NCBI GenBank assembly: GCA_021780275.1
Contig: JAJXZC010000363.1
Span: forward strand, 1-20,663
Length of the DNA stretch: 20,663 nt
Direction of reading: 5' to 3'
From: Pseudomonadota bacterium
GTDB lineage: Bacteria; Pseudomonadota; Alphaproteobacteria; Parvibaculales; Parvibaculaceae
How positions within the stretch are numbered: position 1 is the first letter of the stretch; every line of letters starts with the position of its first letter. The translations under genes and the position numbers were made by a program. This document shows, piece after piece, positions 1-7,317 of this stretch. The notes beneath the pieces are model-generated. The model was not told where the DNA came from. It was given only the letters and a program-made list of their open reading frames with translations, and made no database searches.

Positions 1-552
1 GGCGTCGCGGCCCTGCTGCCAGTGACGCACGCGACCGCAATCGACATGCACGAAGTCGGATGCGGGATAGTAACCCACGCCACCGCCTTTGAGCACCAGC
101 GCCGCCTTCTGCACCACGGCGAGATCGCGGCCCGGCACGCGAATGTCGATCGCCTGTCCCTGCATGTGAAGGCTGTGCTTGGCGACGCCGCCGCTCGCCT
201 TGTGCATCTTCGCGTTGCTCTCGGGCGAGCGATAGCCGGAGATGACTTCGAAATGTGAGTTGGTGTCGAGCTTGCCGCGCAGCACGACCAGAAGATCGAG
301 CAGATGCGTGTCGATGTCGTGTTCCGCGCCGTTGCGATGGTCGCGCAGGACCTTCTTTATGCCCGCAAGCGCTTCGGGTACGTAGGCGCCGTCTGCCCAA
401 TAAGTCTCGGCAAAGACTTCGCCCGTATGCGTATTATGGAATTTCAGGGCCCTGCGTGAGGGGCCTGCGGCAAGAGCCGGTTTCGTGAGCGCCAGGGTCG
501 CTGCACCAGCGCCCAGACCGAAGAAACCTCTGCGTGTGAAATGCAACGCCAC
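1..552 (-). CDS. DUF882 / YcbK-like M15-family peptidase, Tat-exported (3' end outside window)
   Basis: The frame is open from a GTG at 552 to the window edge, giving at least 184 residues; the C-terminus is cut off. The N-terminus carries a twin-arginine signal (TRRGFFGLGAGAATLAL, then KPALAAG), so the product is probably exported folded. The mature part shows the M15/DUF882 signature: SGYRSPESN, then KHSLHMQGQAIDIRV (H-x6-D metal-binding pattern), then FVHVDCGRVRHW supplying the last His. Members of this family resemble D-alanyl-D-alanine carboxypeptidases of the VanY type and are thought to act on peptidoglycan. The GTG has a GAGAGG ribosome binding site just upstream and places the Arg pair about seven residues in; a TTG two codons later is an alternative. 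A good promoter lies directly upstream. The neighbour is an L,D-transpeptidase, a pairing common in alphaproteobacteria. Exact substrate is unknown. Confidence 0.88.
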   Translation of the reverse strand, partial: MALHFTRRGFFGLGAGAATLALTKPALAAGPSRRALKFHNTHTGEVFAETYWADGAYVPEALAGIKKVLRDHRNGAEHDIDTHLLDLLVVLRGKLDTNSHFEVISGYRSPESNAKMHKASGGVAKHSLHMQGQAIDIRVPGRDLAVVQKAALVLKGGGVGYYPASDFVHVDCGRVRHWQQGRDA

Positions 553-587
553 GCTACCTCTCGAAGTTTGAACGCCCCCGTTAAACC

Positions 588-616
588 CGTATAGGAAATA
601 TGGTCTCCGGCGTCAA
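588..616 (-). promoter_or_regulatory. Sigma-70-type promoter for the DUF882 gene
   Basis: Read on the minus strand, TTGACG (616-611) is followed by exactly 17 bases and then TATACG (593-588). This is close to the housekeeping consensus. A start site about 7 bases downstream would give a leader near 30 bases before the GTG at 552. It implies the DUF882 gene can be transcribed separately from the L,D-transpeptidase upstream. Confidence 0.55.
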
Positions 617-663
617 ATGACATCGCGCCCATGCGATCATGAGACGCAACTGCAATACCTGCC

Positions 664-2265
664 TCAGGCCATGCAGGCCCCCACCTTGGCCCCGCCCACA
701 GGCGCCATGCTGACCGGTCCGATGGGCGCGGGCACCGCTTCTCCGCCATGCGGCAGCGCCGCCGCCAACCGGTGATCGCGGCCATAAATATCCTCGCGGA
801 ACTCCGCCGCGCCATCCTCGTCGGCAAAGGCCGTCCAGTAGGCAATCACCACCGGAATGTCGGTCGCCATCTGCACACGTTGAGTCGCGCCCTCGTCGAT
901 TGCCGCTTCGATGCGCTCACGCGGCCAGTTCGCATTGTCCTGGAGAAGCTTCGTGGCGAGGTCGAGCGGCTTTTCGAGACGGACGCAACCGTGGCTGCGG
1001 GCACGCGCATCGCGATCGGCCTTGTTGAAAAGGCTGCGCGCGGGCGTGTCATGCAGATAGACGTCGAAGGCGCTGTGCAGCTCAAATTTGATGCGGCCAA
1101 GCGAATTTTTCGGCCCCGGCGCCTGCACGATCTGGCCGTTCTTCCACTCCATGTTGTGCGCTTCGAGATAGTCCGGATTGCGCCTGAGCGCCGGCATGAT
1201 CTCCTTGCGCACGATCGAAACCGGCACCACCCATGGCGGATTGACCACCACCGCGCGAATATCGCTGCGCACGATAGGGGTCGGCGTCTTCTTCGCACCG
1301 ACCACCGTGCGCATGCGGAGCACAGGCTTTTCATCGACGATGAGCGCGGCGGCGGCCGCCGCCGTGTTGACCTCGATGCGCGTCTTTGGAATGCCGCCCG
1401 AAAGCTGCCGCCAGCGTTCGAGATTGAGCGCGATCTGCTCGGCACGGGCACTCGCGCTCGCATTGAGTGCAGCAACTGTTTTCTTGCCCAGCGCGCCGTC
1501 ATTATCGAGCCCGTGGCGCACCTGAAAGCTTTTCAACGCTGCGAGTACGTCGCCCGCGAGAACCTCGCCGCCCTCGGCATTGGCTAGATAGCCTTCCGCC
1601 GCAAGACGCCGCCGCAAGACGGCGACGGCCGGGCTCGACTTGCCCGGCTTCAGCGAGGGATCCTGCAATGCGATCATGGGCCACCCGCCTTGCGCCGCGA
1701 CCGACCGATAATGCGCCAGGAGCCCGATGAGAGCCTTATATTCCGGCTGATGCGGCGGCAGGCCTGCGAGCCAATCCGAAACGTCGCCTTGCGAAAGGGC
1801 GGACTTCAAGCCCGGCAGCACGTCGCCCGGATATATATCGAAGTCGATATCGTCATCGACGGTCGTGGGATCGACCTGCCCTCGCGTCATGATCCGCGCA
1901 TAGCGAAGCGCGTCATCGGAGAGAAGCAGGTCGCGCAGCGCTATGTCGGTTGGGGAACCATGAAGCCGCGCAATATCATCGAGATGGAAGAGCGCCGGAT
2001 CGAGCCCCTGATCGCCTGCCTTGCTCAGCGTGGCGATGAGCGCCGCCGCATTCCGGCTGGACCAGAGGCAAGGCCCCTGCGCGCCCGCATAAAGTCGCTG
2101 CAGATCGTCCTGCCTTATATCGGTGCGCAGCGAGGCAACGCTGCCAAGCGAAGCGGTGCAGCCGTCCGCCCGCGCGTTGCCGCCCGTCAGAAGAAGCCCC
2201 GCAATCGTCAGAAAAGCCAGACCGGATAGCCGGGAGATGGAGGACCAACGCTGCACTGGCGACAC
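664..2265 (-). CDS. YcbB-type L,D-transpeptidase (murein cross-linking)
   Basis: The 533-residue protein has an N-terminal hydrophobic segment (about residues 13-29, LSGLAFLTIAGLLLTGG, followed by ARA) consistent with a signal peptide. It then has a scaffold domain, a peptidoglycan-binding repeat around residues 210-270 (AVLRRRLAAEGYL ... FQVRHGLDNDGALGKKTVAAL), and a YkuD catalytic domain. The catalytic motif SHGCVRL has its cysteine at about residue 427, preceded by the histidine in FELHSAFDVYLHDTP. This domain order and length match YcbB/LdtD-type enzymes, which form 3-3 (mDAP-mDAP) cross-links in the periplasm. The GTG start has AAGCAGG upstream. The gene follows btaB by about 90 bases and precedes the DUF882 gene. 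The choice between a cross-linking and a lipoprotein-attaching role is inferred from architecture only. Confidence 0.92.
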   Translation of the reverse strand: MSPVQRWSSISRLSGLAFLTIAGLLLTGGNARADGCTASLGSVASLRTDIRQDDLQRLYAGAQGPCLWSSRNAAALIATLSKAGDQGLDPALFHLDDIARLHGSPTDIALRDLLLSDDALRYARIMTRGQVDPTTVDDDIDFDIYPGDVLPGLKSALSQGDVSDWLAGLPPHQPEYKALIGLLAHYRSVAAQGGWPMIALQDPSLKPGKSSPAVAVLRRRLAAEGYLANAEGGEVLAGDVLAALKSFQVRHGLDNDGALGKKTVAALNASASARAEQIALNLERWRQLSGGIPKTRIEVNTAAAAAALIVDEKPVLRMRTVVGAKKTPTPIVRSDIRAVVVNPPWVVPVSIVRKEIMPALRRNPDYLEAHNMEWKNGQIVQAPGPKNSLGRIKFELHSAFDVYLHDTPARSLFNKADRDARARSHGCVRLEKPLDLATKLLQDNANWPRERIEAAIDEGATQRVQMATDIPVVIAYWTAFADEDGAAEFREDIYGRDHRLAAALPHGGEAVPAPIGPVSMAPVGGAKVGACMA

Positions 2266-2277
2266 CCTGCTTCAAAC

Positions 2278-2302
2278 GACCGATACTCATTCGCGATCGG
2301 TC
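2278..2302. repeat. Perfect 7-bp inverted repeat before the L,D-transpeptidase gene
   Basis: GACCGAT (2278-2284) and ATCGGTC (2296-2302) flank an 11-base loop, ending 13 bases upstream of the GTG start at 2265. It could be an operator or a small leader hairpin. No T-run follows, so it is not a clear terminator of btaB. Confidence 0.4.
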
Positions 2303-2357
2303 AAAGAATGGACCAACCACCATCAGTTTACATTGAAGCAGATCAACAGGGCAAAAA

Positions 2358-3017
2358 TCAGGCGGGACGTTTCAGCACAGCCAGCCAGCTGTAGCCGCGA
2401 TGGAGCGGCTGAAAATCGAGCGATGCACCATGCGCCGCGGCGATCTCGCTCAGCGCGTCGCGCAGGTCAGCGCGCGGGCTGACATGGAACCAGCGGAGCC
2501 AAGCGAAAAGCAGCGCCCGGAAAAAGCGGGGAAGCTCCTCCTGCTGGCCGAAATCGACGATATGAAGGCTGCCGCCCGGCGCGACATTGCGCATGGCCTG
2601 CTCGATTGCCTTGCGCCATTCCGGGATCATCGACACGGTGTAGGACATGAAGACACGCTCGAATTGCGGAATGCCGAAAGCGCGCGCCGGATCGAAATCG
2701 GTCGCGTCGCCCTGCGCAAAGCTCACGCGCTGTTCGAGCCGCGCCTTGCATGCCGCAGTGCGCGCCGTCGCAAGCATCTCCGACGAGATGTCCATGCCGT
2801 AGAACTCGGCATGCGGAAAGCGGCGGAGCGCCGCAATGATGTTGCGGCCCGTGCCGCATCCGACTTCGAGGACGCGCATCCCCGGCCGCGCATCGAGACC
2901 GGCGATGAGCCGGTCCCGGCCAAGGAGGTAATAGCGGCGCGTGAGGTCGTAGATATGCCTCTGGTTCCGGTAGACCCGGTCCATCAGATGCGAATGTCCA
3001 GCGTCGGCAATCGACAT
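2358..3017 (-). CDS. btaB: BtaB: SAM-dependent N-methyltransferase for betaine lipid synthesis
   Basis: A 219-residue class I methyltransferase with the SAM-binding motif VLEVGCGTGRN (about 49-59), the acidic loop FYGMDIS (about 72-78) and motif FAQGDATDFD. In characterised BtaB enzymes, three successive methylations convert diacylglyceryl-homoserine to diacylglyceryl-N,N,N-trimethylhomoserine. The ATG at 3017 is chosen because it gives the normal N-terminus (MSIADAGHSHLMDRVYRNQR) and lies 7 bases after the btaA stop. A longer frame reaching to 3194 only runs antiphase over btaA. The assignment rests on the methyltransferase fold plus its position directly behind btaA, the standard bacterial arrangement. 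Taken alone it could be called only a generic methyltransferase. Confidence 0.88.
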   Translation of the reverse strand: MSIADAGHSHLMDRVYRNQRHIYDLTRRYYLLGRDRLIAGLDARPGMRVLEVGCGTGRNIIAALRRFPHAEFYGMDISSEMLATARTAACKARLEQRVSFAQGDATDFDPARAFGIPQFERVFMSYTVSMIPEWRKAIEQAMRNVAPGGSLHIVDFGQQEELPRFFRALLFAWLRWFHVSPRADLRDALSEIAAAHGASLDFQPLHRGYSWLAVLKRPA

Positions 3018-3024
3018 GACGCCC

Positions 3025-4290
3025 TCAGCCTTTGAACGTATAGAGATGGAAGCCGCCATAGATCGACGAGCGATCTCGCTGGGTCCAGTCGAGCGAGCGC
3101 TCCGCCTCGTAATGCCAGCGGTCGAGGATTTCCGGCACGACGCGACCGGGCAGAAGGCTCGGCTCGGCGGCGGTGCGGAAGATGACCCGTGCACCGGGGC
3201 GCGCCGTGCGCGTCATTTCGCGCCAGATGTCATTCAGTTGCTCGTCCGTCATCCAGTCCTGCGCATCGAGCAGAACGTAACGGTCGGCGCTGGCGTCCGG
3301 TTCGCTGCGCAGGAATTCCGTGAAGTTGCGGTTCATCACTTCAACGCGGCCCGCACCCGCCTGCAACGCCGCGAAATTATCGCGCTGCAGATAGGGCGGC
3401 AGCGACGGGTGCTCGCCCGGAGCATAGTGGCGGGCGAACGCCTGCCAGGCGAAATAATTGTCGGCGATGGGAAAACCGCAGGCGAGCCGCTCCAGGCGCT
3501 CGCGCAGCACCTCATGCATGGGCCGCCCGCCGGCGAGCTTCTCATATTGCGACGGCGGAATGCCGAGGCCATAGAGCGAAGCTGGATTGTCGGTGATGCG
3601 GCGCACGAATTTCTTGTCGAAGAGAGGCGCGAGCTTCGTGTCGAAAAAGACGCGCTGACCGGCAAGCGAACCCGCATCAAGCAGCGGACGGAAATCGACG
3701 CCATAAAGCCTCGCCGCGAGATGCGCCCAACCGATGAAATAGCCGAGCAGCCCGTAGCGGTAGAAATTGCGCGTGAAGAGCGTGATGCGCTTGCGGCCCG
3801 AAATAGACCGGCGTTCCCAATAGTTGAATGTGTCGTCGTCGAGACGGTCGCGCAGAAAACGCCGATAGGTTTCGAGATTGGCCGGGCTGTTCGCCTCGCC
3901 GAAGAAGCGGAAGAAATGCTCATAGCTCGGCATATGCGCGGCGGCGGCAAGCTTCAGGCGCCCCAGCGCCACATGCGCGGGATTGAGATCCACCGCCGTG
4001 ATGCGTGCGGGGCCCGCCGCGAGATAAGACATGACGTTGCAGCCGCCCGACGCGATCGCCACCACATGATGCTCGGGGCGAAGTTCCATAGCCTCGAGAT
4101 CAATCAGCGGATCTTCCCATATCTGCGGGTAGACAAGGCCAGTGAAAAGCAGCGTGAAAAGCCGCTCCAGAACGCCCTCTTTCGAGGCCGCCCTGTGCCG
4201 ATGCACGGCGCGGTTCAAGCGTTCCTTGGGGCGCAGAAGAGCGCCTTCTTCCACCAGAGGTTCGGCAATGGCAGCGGCCTGATCGGTCAC
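3025..4290 (-). CDS. btaA: BtaA: S-adenosylmethionine:diacylglycerol 3-amino-3-carboxypropyl transferase
   Basis: A 421-residue DUF3419 protein. Characteristic segments are YPQIWEDPLIDLEAM (about 54-68), the nucleotide-binding-like VVAIASGGCNVMSYL (about 76-90), and ITAVDLNPAHVALGRLKL (about 97-114). BtaA transfers the 3-amino-3-carboxypropyl group of SAM to diacylglycerol, the first step of betaine lipid synthesis at the inner membrane. The GTG start at 4290 has GAGGGA about 6 bases upstream. btaB follows after 7 bases, so the two are probably one transcript. A Pho-box-like element lies about 115 bases upstream; in Rhodobacter and Sinorhizobium this pathway replaces phospholipids during phosphate limitation. 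No key residue appears to be missing. Confidence 0.93.
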   Translation of the reverse strand: MTDQAAAIAEPLVEEGALLRPKERLNRAVHRHRAASKEGVLERLFTLLFTGLVYPQIWEDPLIDLEAMELRPEHHVVAIASGGCNVMSYLAAGPARITAVDLNPAHVALGRLKLAAAAHMPSYEHFFRFFGEANSPANLETYRRFLRDRLDDDTFNYWERRSISGRKRITLFTRNFYRYGLLGYFIGWAHLAARLYGVDFRPLLDAGSLAGQRVFFDTKLAPLFDKKFVRRITDNPASLYGLGIPPSQYEKLAGGRPMHEVLRERLERLACGFPIADNYFAWQAFARHYAPGEHPSLPPYLQRDNFAALQAGAGRVEVMNRNFTEFLRSEPDASADRYVLLDAQDWMTDEQLNDIWREMTRTARPGARVIFRTAAEPSLLPGRVVPEILDRWHYEAERSLDWTQRDRSSIYGGFHLYTFKG

Positions 4291-4405
4291 GTCGTCCCTC
4301 GCTTTCGCGCTATAGACCGGCGAATCGAATGTCCGAAAGTCTCGCGCCGGCCTTTCAGCAGCTACAGGCCTTGCGTGAAGTGCTTATGAACTTCTTGTGT
4401 CGATT

Positions 4406-4423
4406 GTGACAATGCGGGGACAG
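4406..4423 (-). promoter_or_regulatory. Pho-box-like PhoB site upstream of btaA
   Basis: On the minus strand, CTGTCCC (4423-4417), four bases (CGCA), then TTGTCAC (4412-4406) form two direct 7-base half-sites 11 bases apart. This matches the PhoB layout of CTGTCAT-like half-sites separated by 4 bases. It lies 116 bases upstream of the btaA start. Phosphate-starvation control of btaAB is known in other alphaproteobacteria; binding here is inferred. Confidence 0.5.
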
Positions 4424-4485
4424 ATCAATGGAAATGCCCTCGAAATGATGACAATGGCCGCAAGGACGCCGGAAGCCGTCATCAG

Positions 4486-4519
4486 ATTCATGAATATGGC
4501 CCCCGCTGTTTCATGAAAC
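4486..4519. promoter_or_regulatory. Two TTCATGAA-core palindromes, possible operator pair
   Basis: ATTCATGAAT (4486-4495) and GTTTCATGAAAC (4508-4519) are perfect palindromes sharing the core TTCATGAA. Their centres are 23 bases apart, about two helical turns. They sit in the divergent region between btaA and the gmhB-like gene, with the second one 63 bases before the latter's start. The arrangement suggests a dimeric regulator bound side by side on one DNA face. The regulator is not identifiable from the window. Confidence 0.4.
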
Positions 4520-4582
4520 CCCTGCCTCGTGATCTAATGACTATTCACAGTGAGGTGAAACAATGGTCGAGCGCGCAGGCTG

Positions 4583-5221
4583 ATGCTTCTTCAGAACGGC
4601 ATCTGGATTTCCGATTCCGCGCCCGCCCGGAGTGGCGGCCCCGCCCTCTTTCTCGACCGCGACGGCGTCATCGTGCGGGAGGTGAACTACCTCTCCCGGC
4701 CCGAAGACGTGGCGCTGGAAACGGGTATCGTGGACCTGATCGCCTGGGCGCATGCGCAGGGCATCGCGGTCGCCGCCGTCACCAATCAATCGGGCATCGC
4801 GAGGGGGCGCTTCGGCTGGGCTGAATATGAGGCGGTCGAGACGGAGGTCGCGCGGCAACTCGCGGAGCGCGGCGTGGCGCTCGACCTCGTCGTCGCCTGC
4901 GCCTTCCATGAAGACCACACCGAGGGCTTTGCCGAAGAACATGCGCGCTGGCGCAAACCCGGTCCGGCCATGCTTGAACTCGCCGCCGAAAAGCTGGGGC
5001 GCAACCTTGAGGCGAGCATCATGATCGGCGACAAGGCGAGCGACGTCGAAGCGGCCCGCAATGCGGGCCTCGCCGAAGCCATCCATGTCCTGACCGGACA
5101 TGGAGAGAAGGAACGCGCCGCGACGCTGAAACTCGCGCGGCCCGGTTTCACGGTTCACGCCGCCGCCGACCTCGCCGAGGCGCTGTCGCTGCTCAAATCC
5201 AGAGCTTGGGGAAGGCCATAG
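4583..5221 (+). CDS. GmhB-like HAD phosphatase (D,D-heptose 1,7-bisphosphate phosphatase / histidinol-phosphatase family)
   Basis: A 212-residue HAD subfamily IIIA phosphatase. Motif I is FLDRDGVI (nucleophile D25, acid D27), motif II TNQSGIARG (67-75), motif III RKPGPAM (K125), motif IV IGDKASD (D150, D154). This family removes the C7 phosphate of heptose bisphosphate for LPS inner core or related sugars. GmhB enzymes usually hold a structural zinc with a C-x-H...C-x-C pattern. Here only C106 and H109 (VACAFHEDH) remain and the second Cys pair is absent, so zinc binding is doubtful. The ATG at 4583 is preceded by GCAGG. A WecE-like aminotransferase follows on the same strand, suggesting sugar-nucleotide metabolism. 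The precise substrate is uncertain, hence no symbol is assigned. Confidence 0.82.
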   Translation: MLLQNGIWISDSAPARSGGPALFLDRDGVIVREVNYLSRPEDVALETGIVDLIAWAHAQGIAVAAVTNQSGIARGRFGWAEYEAVETEVARQLAERGVALDLVVACAFHEDHTEGFAEEHARWRKPGPAMLELAAEKLGRNLEASIMIGDKASDVEAARNAGLAEAIHVLTGHGEKERAATLKLARPGFTVHAAADLAEALSLLKSRAWGRP

Positions 5222-5324
5222 GGCACCCCTTGCATAAGCATCATCGGGCCTGTTGAATGAGCGCCGACTCGGGCAGGGACGCTTGTTCCCGCCGCCCGGC
5301 CCATTCCCGCCTTGGCAGACACAC

Positions 5325-6449
5325 ATGACCGTTCCCTATTACGAGCCGACCCTTGCCGGCCGCGAGAGACAATATCTGGACGAGGTTCTATCGGCGAAGC
5401 AGCTCGCGGGCGACGGCAGGTTCACCAAGGCCTGCCATGCGCTGATCGAGGAAAAGACGGGCACCCACAAGGCGCTTCTCACGCATTCAGGCACGGGCGC
5501 ACTCGACATGATCGGCCTGTTGCTCGAAATCGAGCCGGGCGACGAGGTCATCATTCCGACCTATACATTCGTGAGTTCGGCCAACGCCATCGCGCTTCGT
5601 GGTGGCGTTCCGGTCTTCGTCGACATTCGTGCCGATACACTCAATCTCGACGAGACGCTCATCGAGGCGGCCATCACGCCGAGAACCCGCGCCATCATGC
5701 CGGTGCATTATGCGGGCATTTCCTGCGAAATGGACACGATCCTCTCCATCGCGAAGAAGCACAACCTCATCGTCGTCGAGGACGCCGCGCAGGGCTACGG
5801 CGCGACCTACAAGGGAAAGCCGCTCGGAACCTTGGGTGCACTATCCGCGCTGAGCTTCCATGCGAGCAAGAATGTCATCGCAGGCGAAGGCGGCGCGCTT
5901 CTCGTCAACGATCCGGCCTATCGGCTGCGCGCCGAGATCGTGCGCGAAAAAGGCACGAACCGCGCCCAGTTCTTCCGTGGCGAGATCGACAAATATACAT
6001 GGGTCGACCTCGGCTCATCGTTCCTGCCGAGCGAAATCGTCGCGGCGCTGCTGCTTGCCCAGCTCGAACAGGCCGACGCCATCAACGACCGCCGCATCGC
6101 GCTGTGGGAGGCGTACCACGCCGCTCTGGCGCCACTCGAAGCGCGCGGACTTGCCAGACGCGCCGTCGTGCCGAATGCCTGCCGTCACAATGGCCATATC
6201 TACTGGCTGGTTTTTGAAACGGGCGAGCTTCGCGCAAAGGCACGCGACCTTCTGGTCGCCGAAGGGTTGACGGCTTCCGCGCATTTTGCGCCGCTGCACA
6301 ATTCGCCCGCGGGCAAGCGCTTCGGCCGCACCGGCAGCGACATGAAGGTTGCCGAACACGCAGGCGACGGCCTGCTCCGCATGCCGCTATTCGCGCATAT
6401 GGAGCCGGACGTGATCGCCCAGGTCGCGGACGTTCTGAAAAAGCTATAA
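5325..6449 (+). CDS. wecE: WecE/RffA-like dTDP-4-oxo-6-deoxyglucose aminotransferase
   Basis: A 374-residue DegT/DnrJ/EryC1/StrS aminotransferase, fold type I PLP enzyme. The PLP lysine is K182 in SFHASKN; VVEDAAQ (150-156) carries the Asp that holds the pyridine nitrogen. The protein follows enterobacterial WecE almost motif for motif: GDEVIIPTYTFVSSANA, MPVHYAGISCEMDTI, REKGTNRAQFFRGEIDKYTW, and LHNSPAGKRFG near the C-terminus. WecE makes dTDP-4-amino-4,6-dideoxygalactose for enterobacterial common antigen or O-antigen sugars. The ATG at 5325 is chosen because it gives the family N-terminus (MTVPYYEPTLAG); an in-frame TTG at 5253 would add 24 Pro-rich residues. No other dTDP-sugar genes are in view, so the final product cannot be named. 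Confidence 0.88.
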   Translation: MTVPYYEPTLAGRERQYLDEVLSAKQLAGDGRFTKACHALIEEKTGTHKALLTHSGTGALDMIGLLLEIEPGDEVIIPTYTFVSSANAIALRGGVPVFVDIRADTLNLDETLIEAAITPRTRAIMPVHYAGISCEMDTILSIAKKHNLIVVEDAAQGYGATYKGKPLGTLGALSALSFHASKNVIAGEGGALLVNDPAYRLRAEIVREKGTNRAQFFRGEIDKYTWVDLGSSFLPSEIVAALLLAQLEQADAINDRRIALWEAYHAALAPLEARGLARRAVVPNACRHNGHIYWLVFETGELRAKARDLLVAEGLTASAHFAPLHNSPAGKRFGRTGSDMKVAEHAGDGLLRMPLFAHMEPDVIAQVADVLKKL

Positions 6450-6470
6450 GCCAGGCAGCAAGGTGGATCG

Positions 6471-6788
6471 TCAGCCGCGTTTAACCGGCAGGCCTGCCTT
6501 CTTCCAGCCTTCAATGCCGCCGGTAAGTTCGAAGAGTTCGCCCTCGCAGGCTGCAGCGAGCTTTCCGGCATTCGTGGTCGTGCGCATGCCGCCCTTGCAG
6601 TGAAAGACGACCTGATGCTTTCCCAGCGACTTCAGATCGTGCTGGCCGAGTTCCGACAGGGGCACGAGATGGGCGCCGGCAATATGCTCCGCGGCATGCT
6701 CGTTACGCTCGCGAATATCGACGAGCACGGCATCGCCCGCATCGAGCCATGATTTGACGGTGGCCGCATCGACCGGTTTCAGCGACAT
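6471..6788 (-). CDS. Single-domain rhodanese (sulfurtransferase)
   Basis: A 105-residue single rhodanese domain, probably cytoplasmic as there is no signal peptide. The six-residue active-site loop is CKGGMR (64-69), starting with the catalytic cysteine that would carry the persulfide and ending with the usual Arg. Family landmarks VLVDIRERNEHAAEHIAGA and LTGGIEGWKKAGLPV are present. The ATG at 6788 has GAGGAAAA directly upstream and overlaps the stop codon of the ArsR-type gene (ATGA), so translation is probably coupled. Pairing with a BigR-like regulator points to sulfane sulfur or hydrogen sulfide handling. Confidence 0.93.
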   Translation of the reverse strand: MSLKPVDAATVKSWLDAGDAVLVDIRERNEHAAEHIAGAHLVPLSELGQHDLKSLGKHQVVFHCKGGMRTTTNAGKLAAACEGELFELTGGIEGWKKAGLPVKRG

Positions 6789-7120
6789 CAGATTTTCCTC
6801 TTCGTGGCTCGCGCCTTTGCGGGCGGACAATAGATATCGGCAAGCGTTTCGATGACGCGCTGCGCCGCCGGGCTCGCGAGCTTGTAATAGATCGTCTGCG
6901 CTTCGCGCCGCGTGGCCACCAGCCCCAATTCCCGCAACAGTGCGAGGTGTTGGGAAAGCGCCGATTGGCTGATGCCGACAAGCTCCTGGAGTTCGCCGAC
7001 CGAGATTTCCCGGTCCGCGATCTGGCAAAGGATCAAAAGCCGCCGTTCATTGGCAAGCGCGCCGAGAAGCTTCGTTGCCTCCGCGGCACTCGCTTCCAGA
7101 TCCTTGATGTCCGCTGCCAT
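6788..7120 (-). CDS. ArsR-family repressor, BigR/SqrR-like (sulfide/persulfide sensor candidate)
   Basis: A 110-residue winged-helix ArsR protein with the recognition helix region LVGISQSALSQHLALLRELG and wing RREAQTIYYKL. Two cysteines, C32 (LLILCQIAD) and C98 (ADIYCPP), sit where BigR, SqrR and YgaV have their redox pair in helices 2 and 5; the ArsR metal motif (ELCVCDL) is absent. In those relatives the cysteines form a disulfide or polysulfide link that releases DNA. The ATG at 7120 is preferred: the predicted promoter at 7179-7206 would leave only about 10 leader bases before the alternative ATG at 7162. The gene overlaps the rhodanese start by 4 bases, and likely represses its own operon through the inverted repeat upstream. 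Confidence 0.87.
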   Translation of the reverse strand: MAADIKDLEASAAEATKLLGALANERRLLILCQIADREISVGELQELVGISQSALSQHLALLRELGLVATRREAQTIYYKLASPAAQRVIETLADIYCPPAKARATKRKI

Positions 7121-7177
7121 GACAGTACTCGCGCAAATCCCGTCGCCGCCCGCCGACGACATGGTTCAACGTCTCTT

Positions 7178-7206
7178 TATATTAGCGTTAGTTGATATAT
7201 TTTCAA
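7178..7206 (-). promoter_or_regulatory. Promoter with overlapping inverted-repeat operator for the arsR-rhodanese pair
   Basis: On the minus strand, TTGAAA (7206-7201), 16 bases and TAATAT (7184-7179) form a plausible -35/-10 pair. An imperfect inverted repeat, TATATTAGC (7178-7186) and GTTGATATA (7191-7199), matching at 7 of 9 positions, covers the -10 and spacer. Repressor binding there would block transcription, as expected for an autoregulated ArsR-family gene. Confidence 0.5.
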
Positions 7207-7244
7207 GCTCCGGCACGATCTCGCACAAAATCTGAACGGGGCGC

Positions 7245-7273
7245 TTGACGCCCACCAGCCGCCAACGCTAGTC
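7245..7273 (+). promoter_or_regulatory. Weak candidate promoter for the catabolic operon
   Basis: TTGACG (7245-7250), a 17-base spacer, and CTAGTC (7268-7273). The -35 is good but the -10 is poor, as would fit an activator-dependent promoter. It lies 150 bases upstream of the monooxygenase start. Confidence 0.25.
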
Positions 7274-7317
7274 TTGTTGCAATGCAGCATCGGACCCAAA
7301 AATGGGAGATGCGTCAT

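Noticed and set aside
3018..3194. N-terminal extension of btaB to 3194
   Set aside because: It would overlap 170 bases of btaA in another frame and adds Ser/Arg-rich residues foreign to the methyltransferase family; the ATG at 3017 has the right spacing.
3016..4389. A 457-codon plus-strand open frame opposite btaA
   Set aside because: Shadow of the btaA codons; the btaA protein has diagnostic motifs while this frame has none.
5253..5324. TTG start giving 24 additional residues to the WecE-like protein
   Set aside because: The extra Pro-rich residues have no counterpart in WecE, and the ATG at 5325 gives the family N-terminus; kept only as an alternative.
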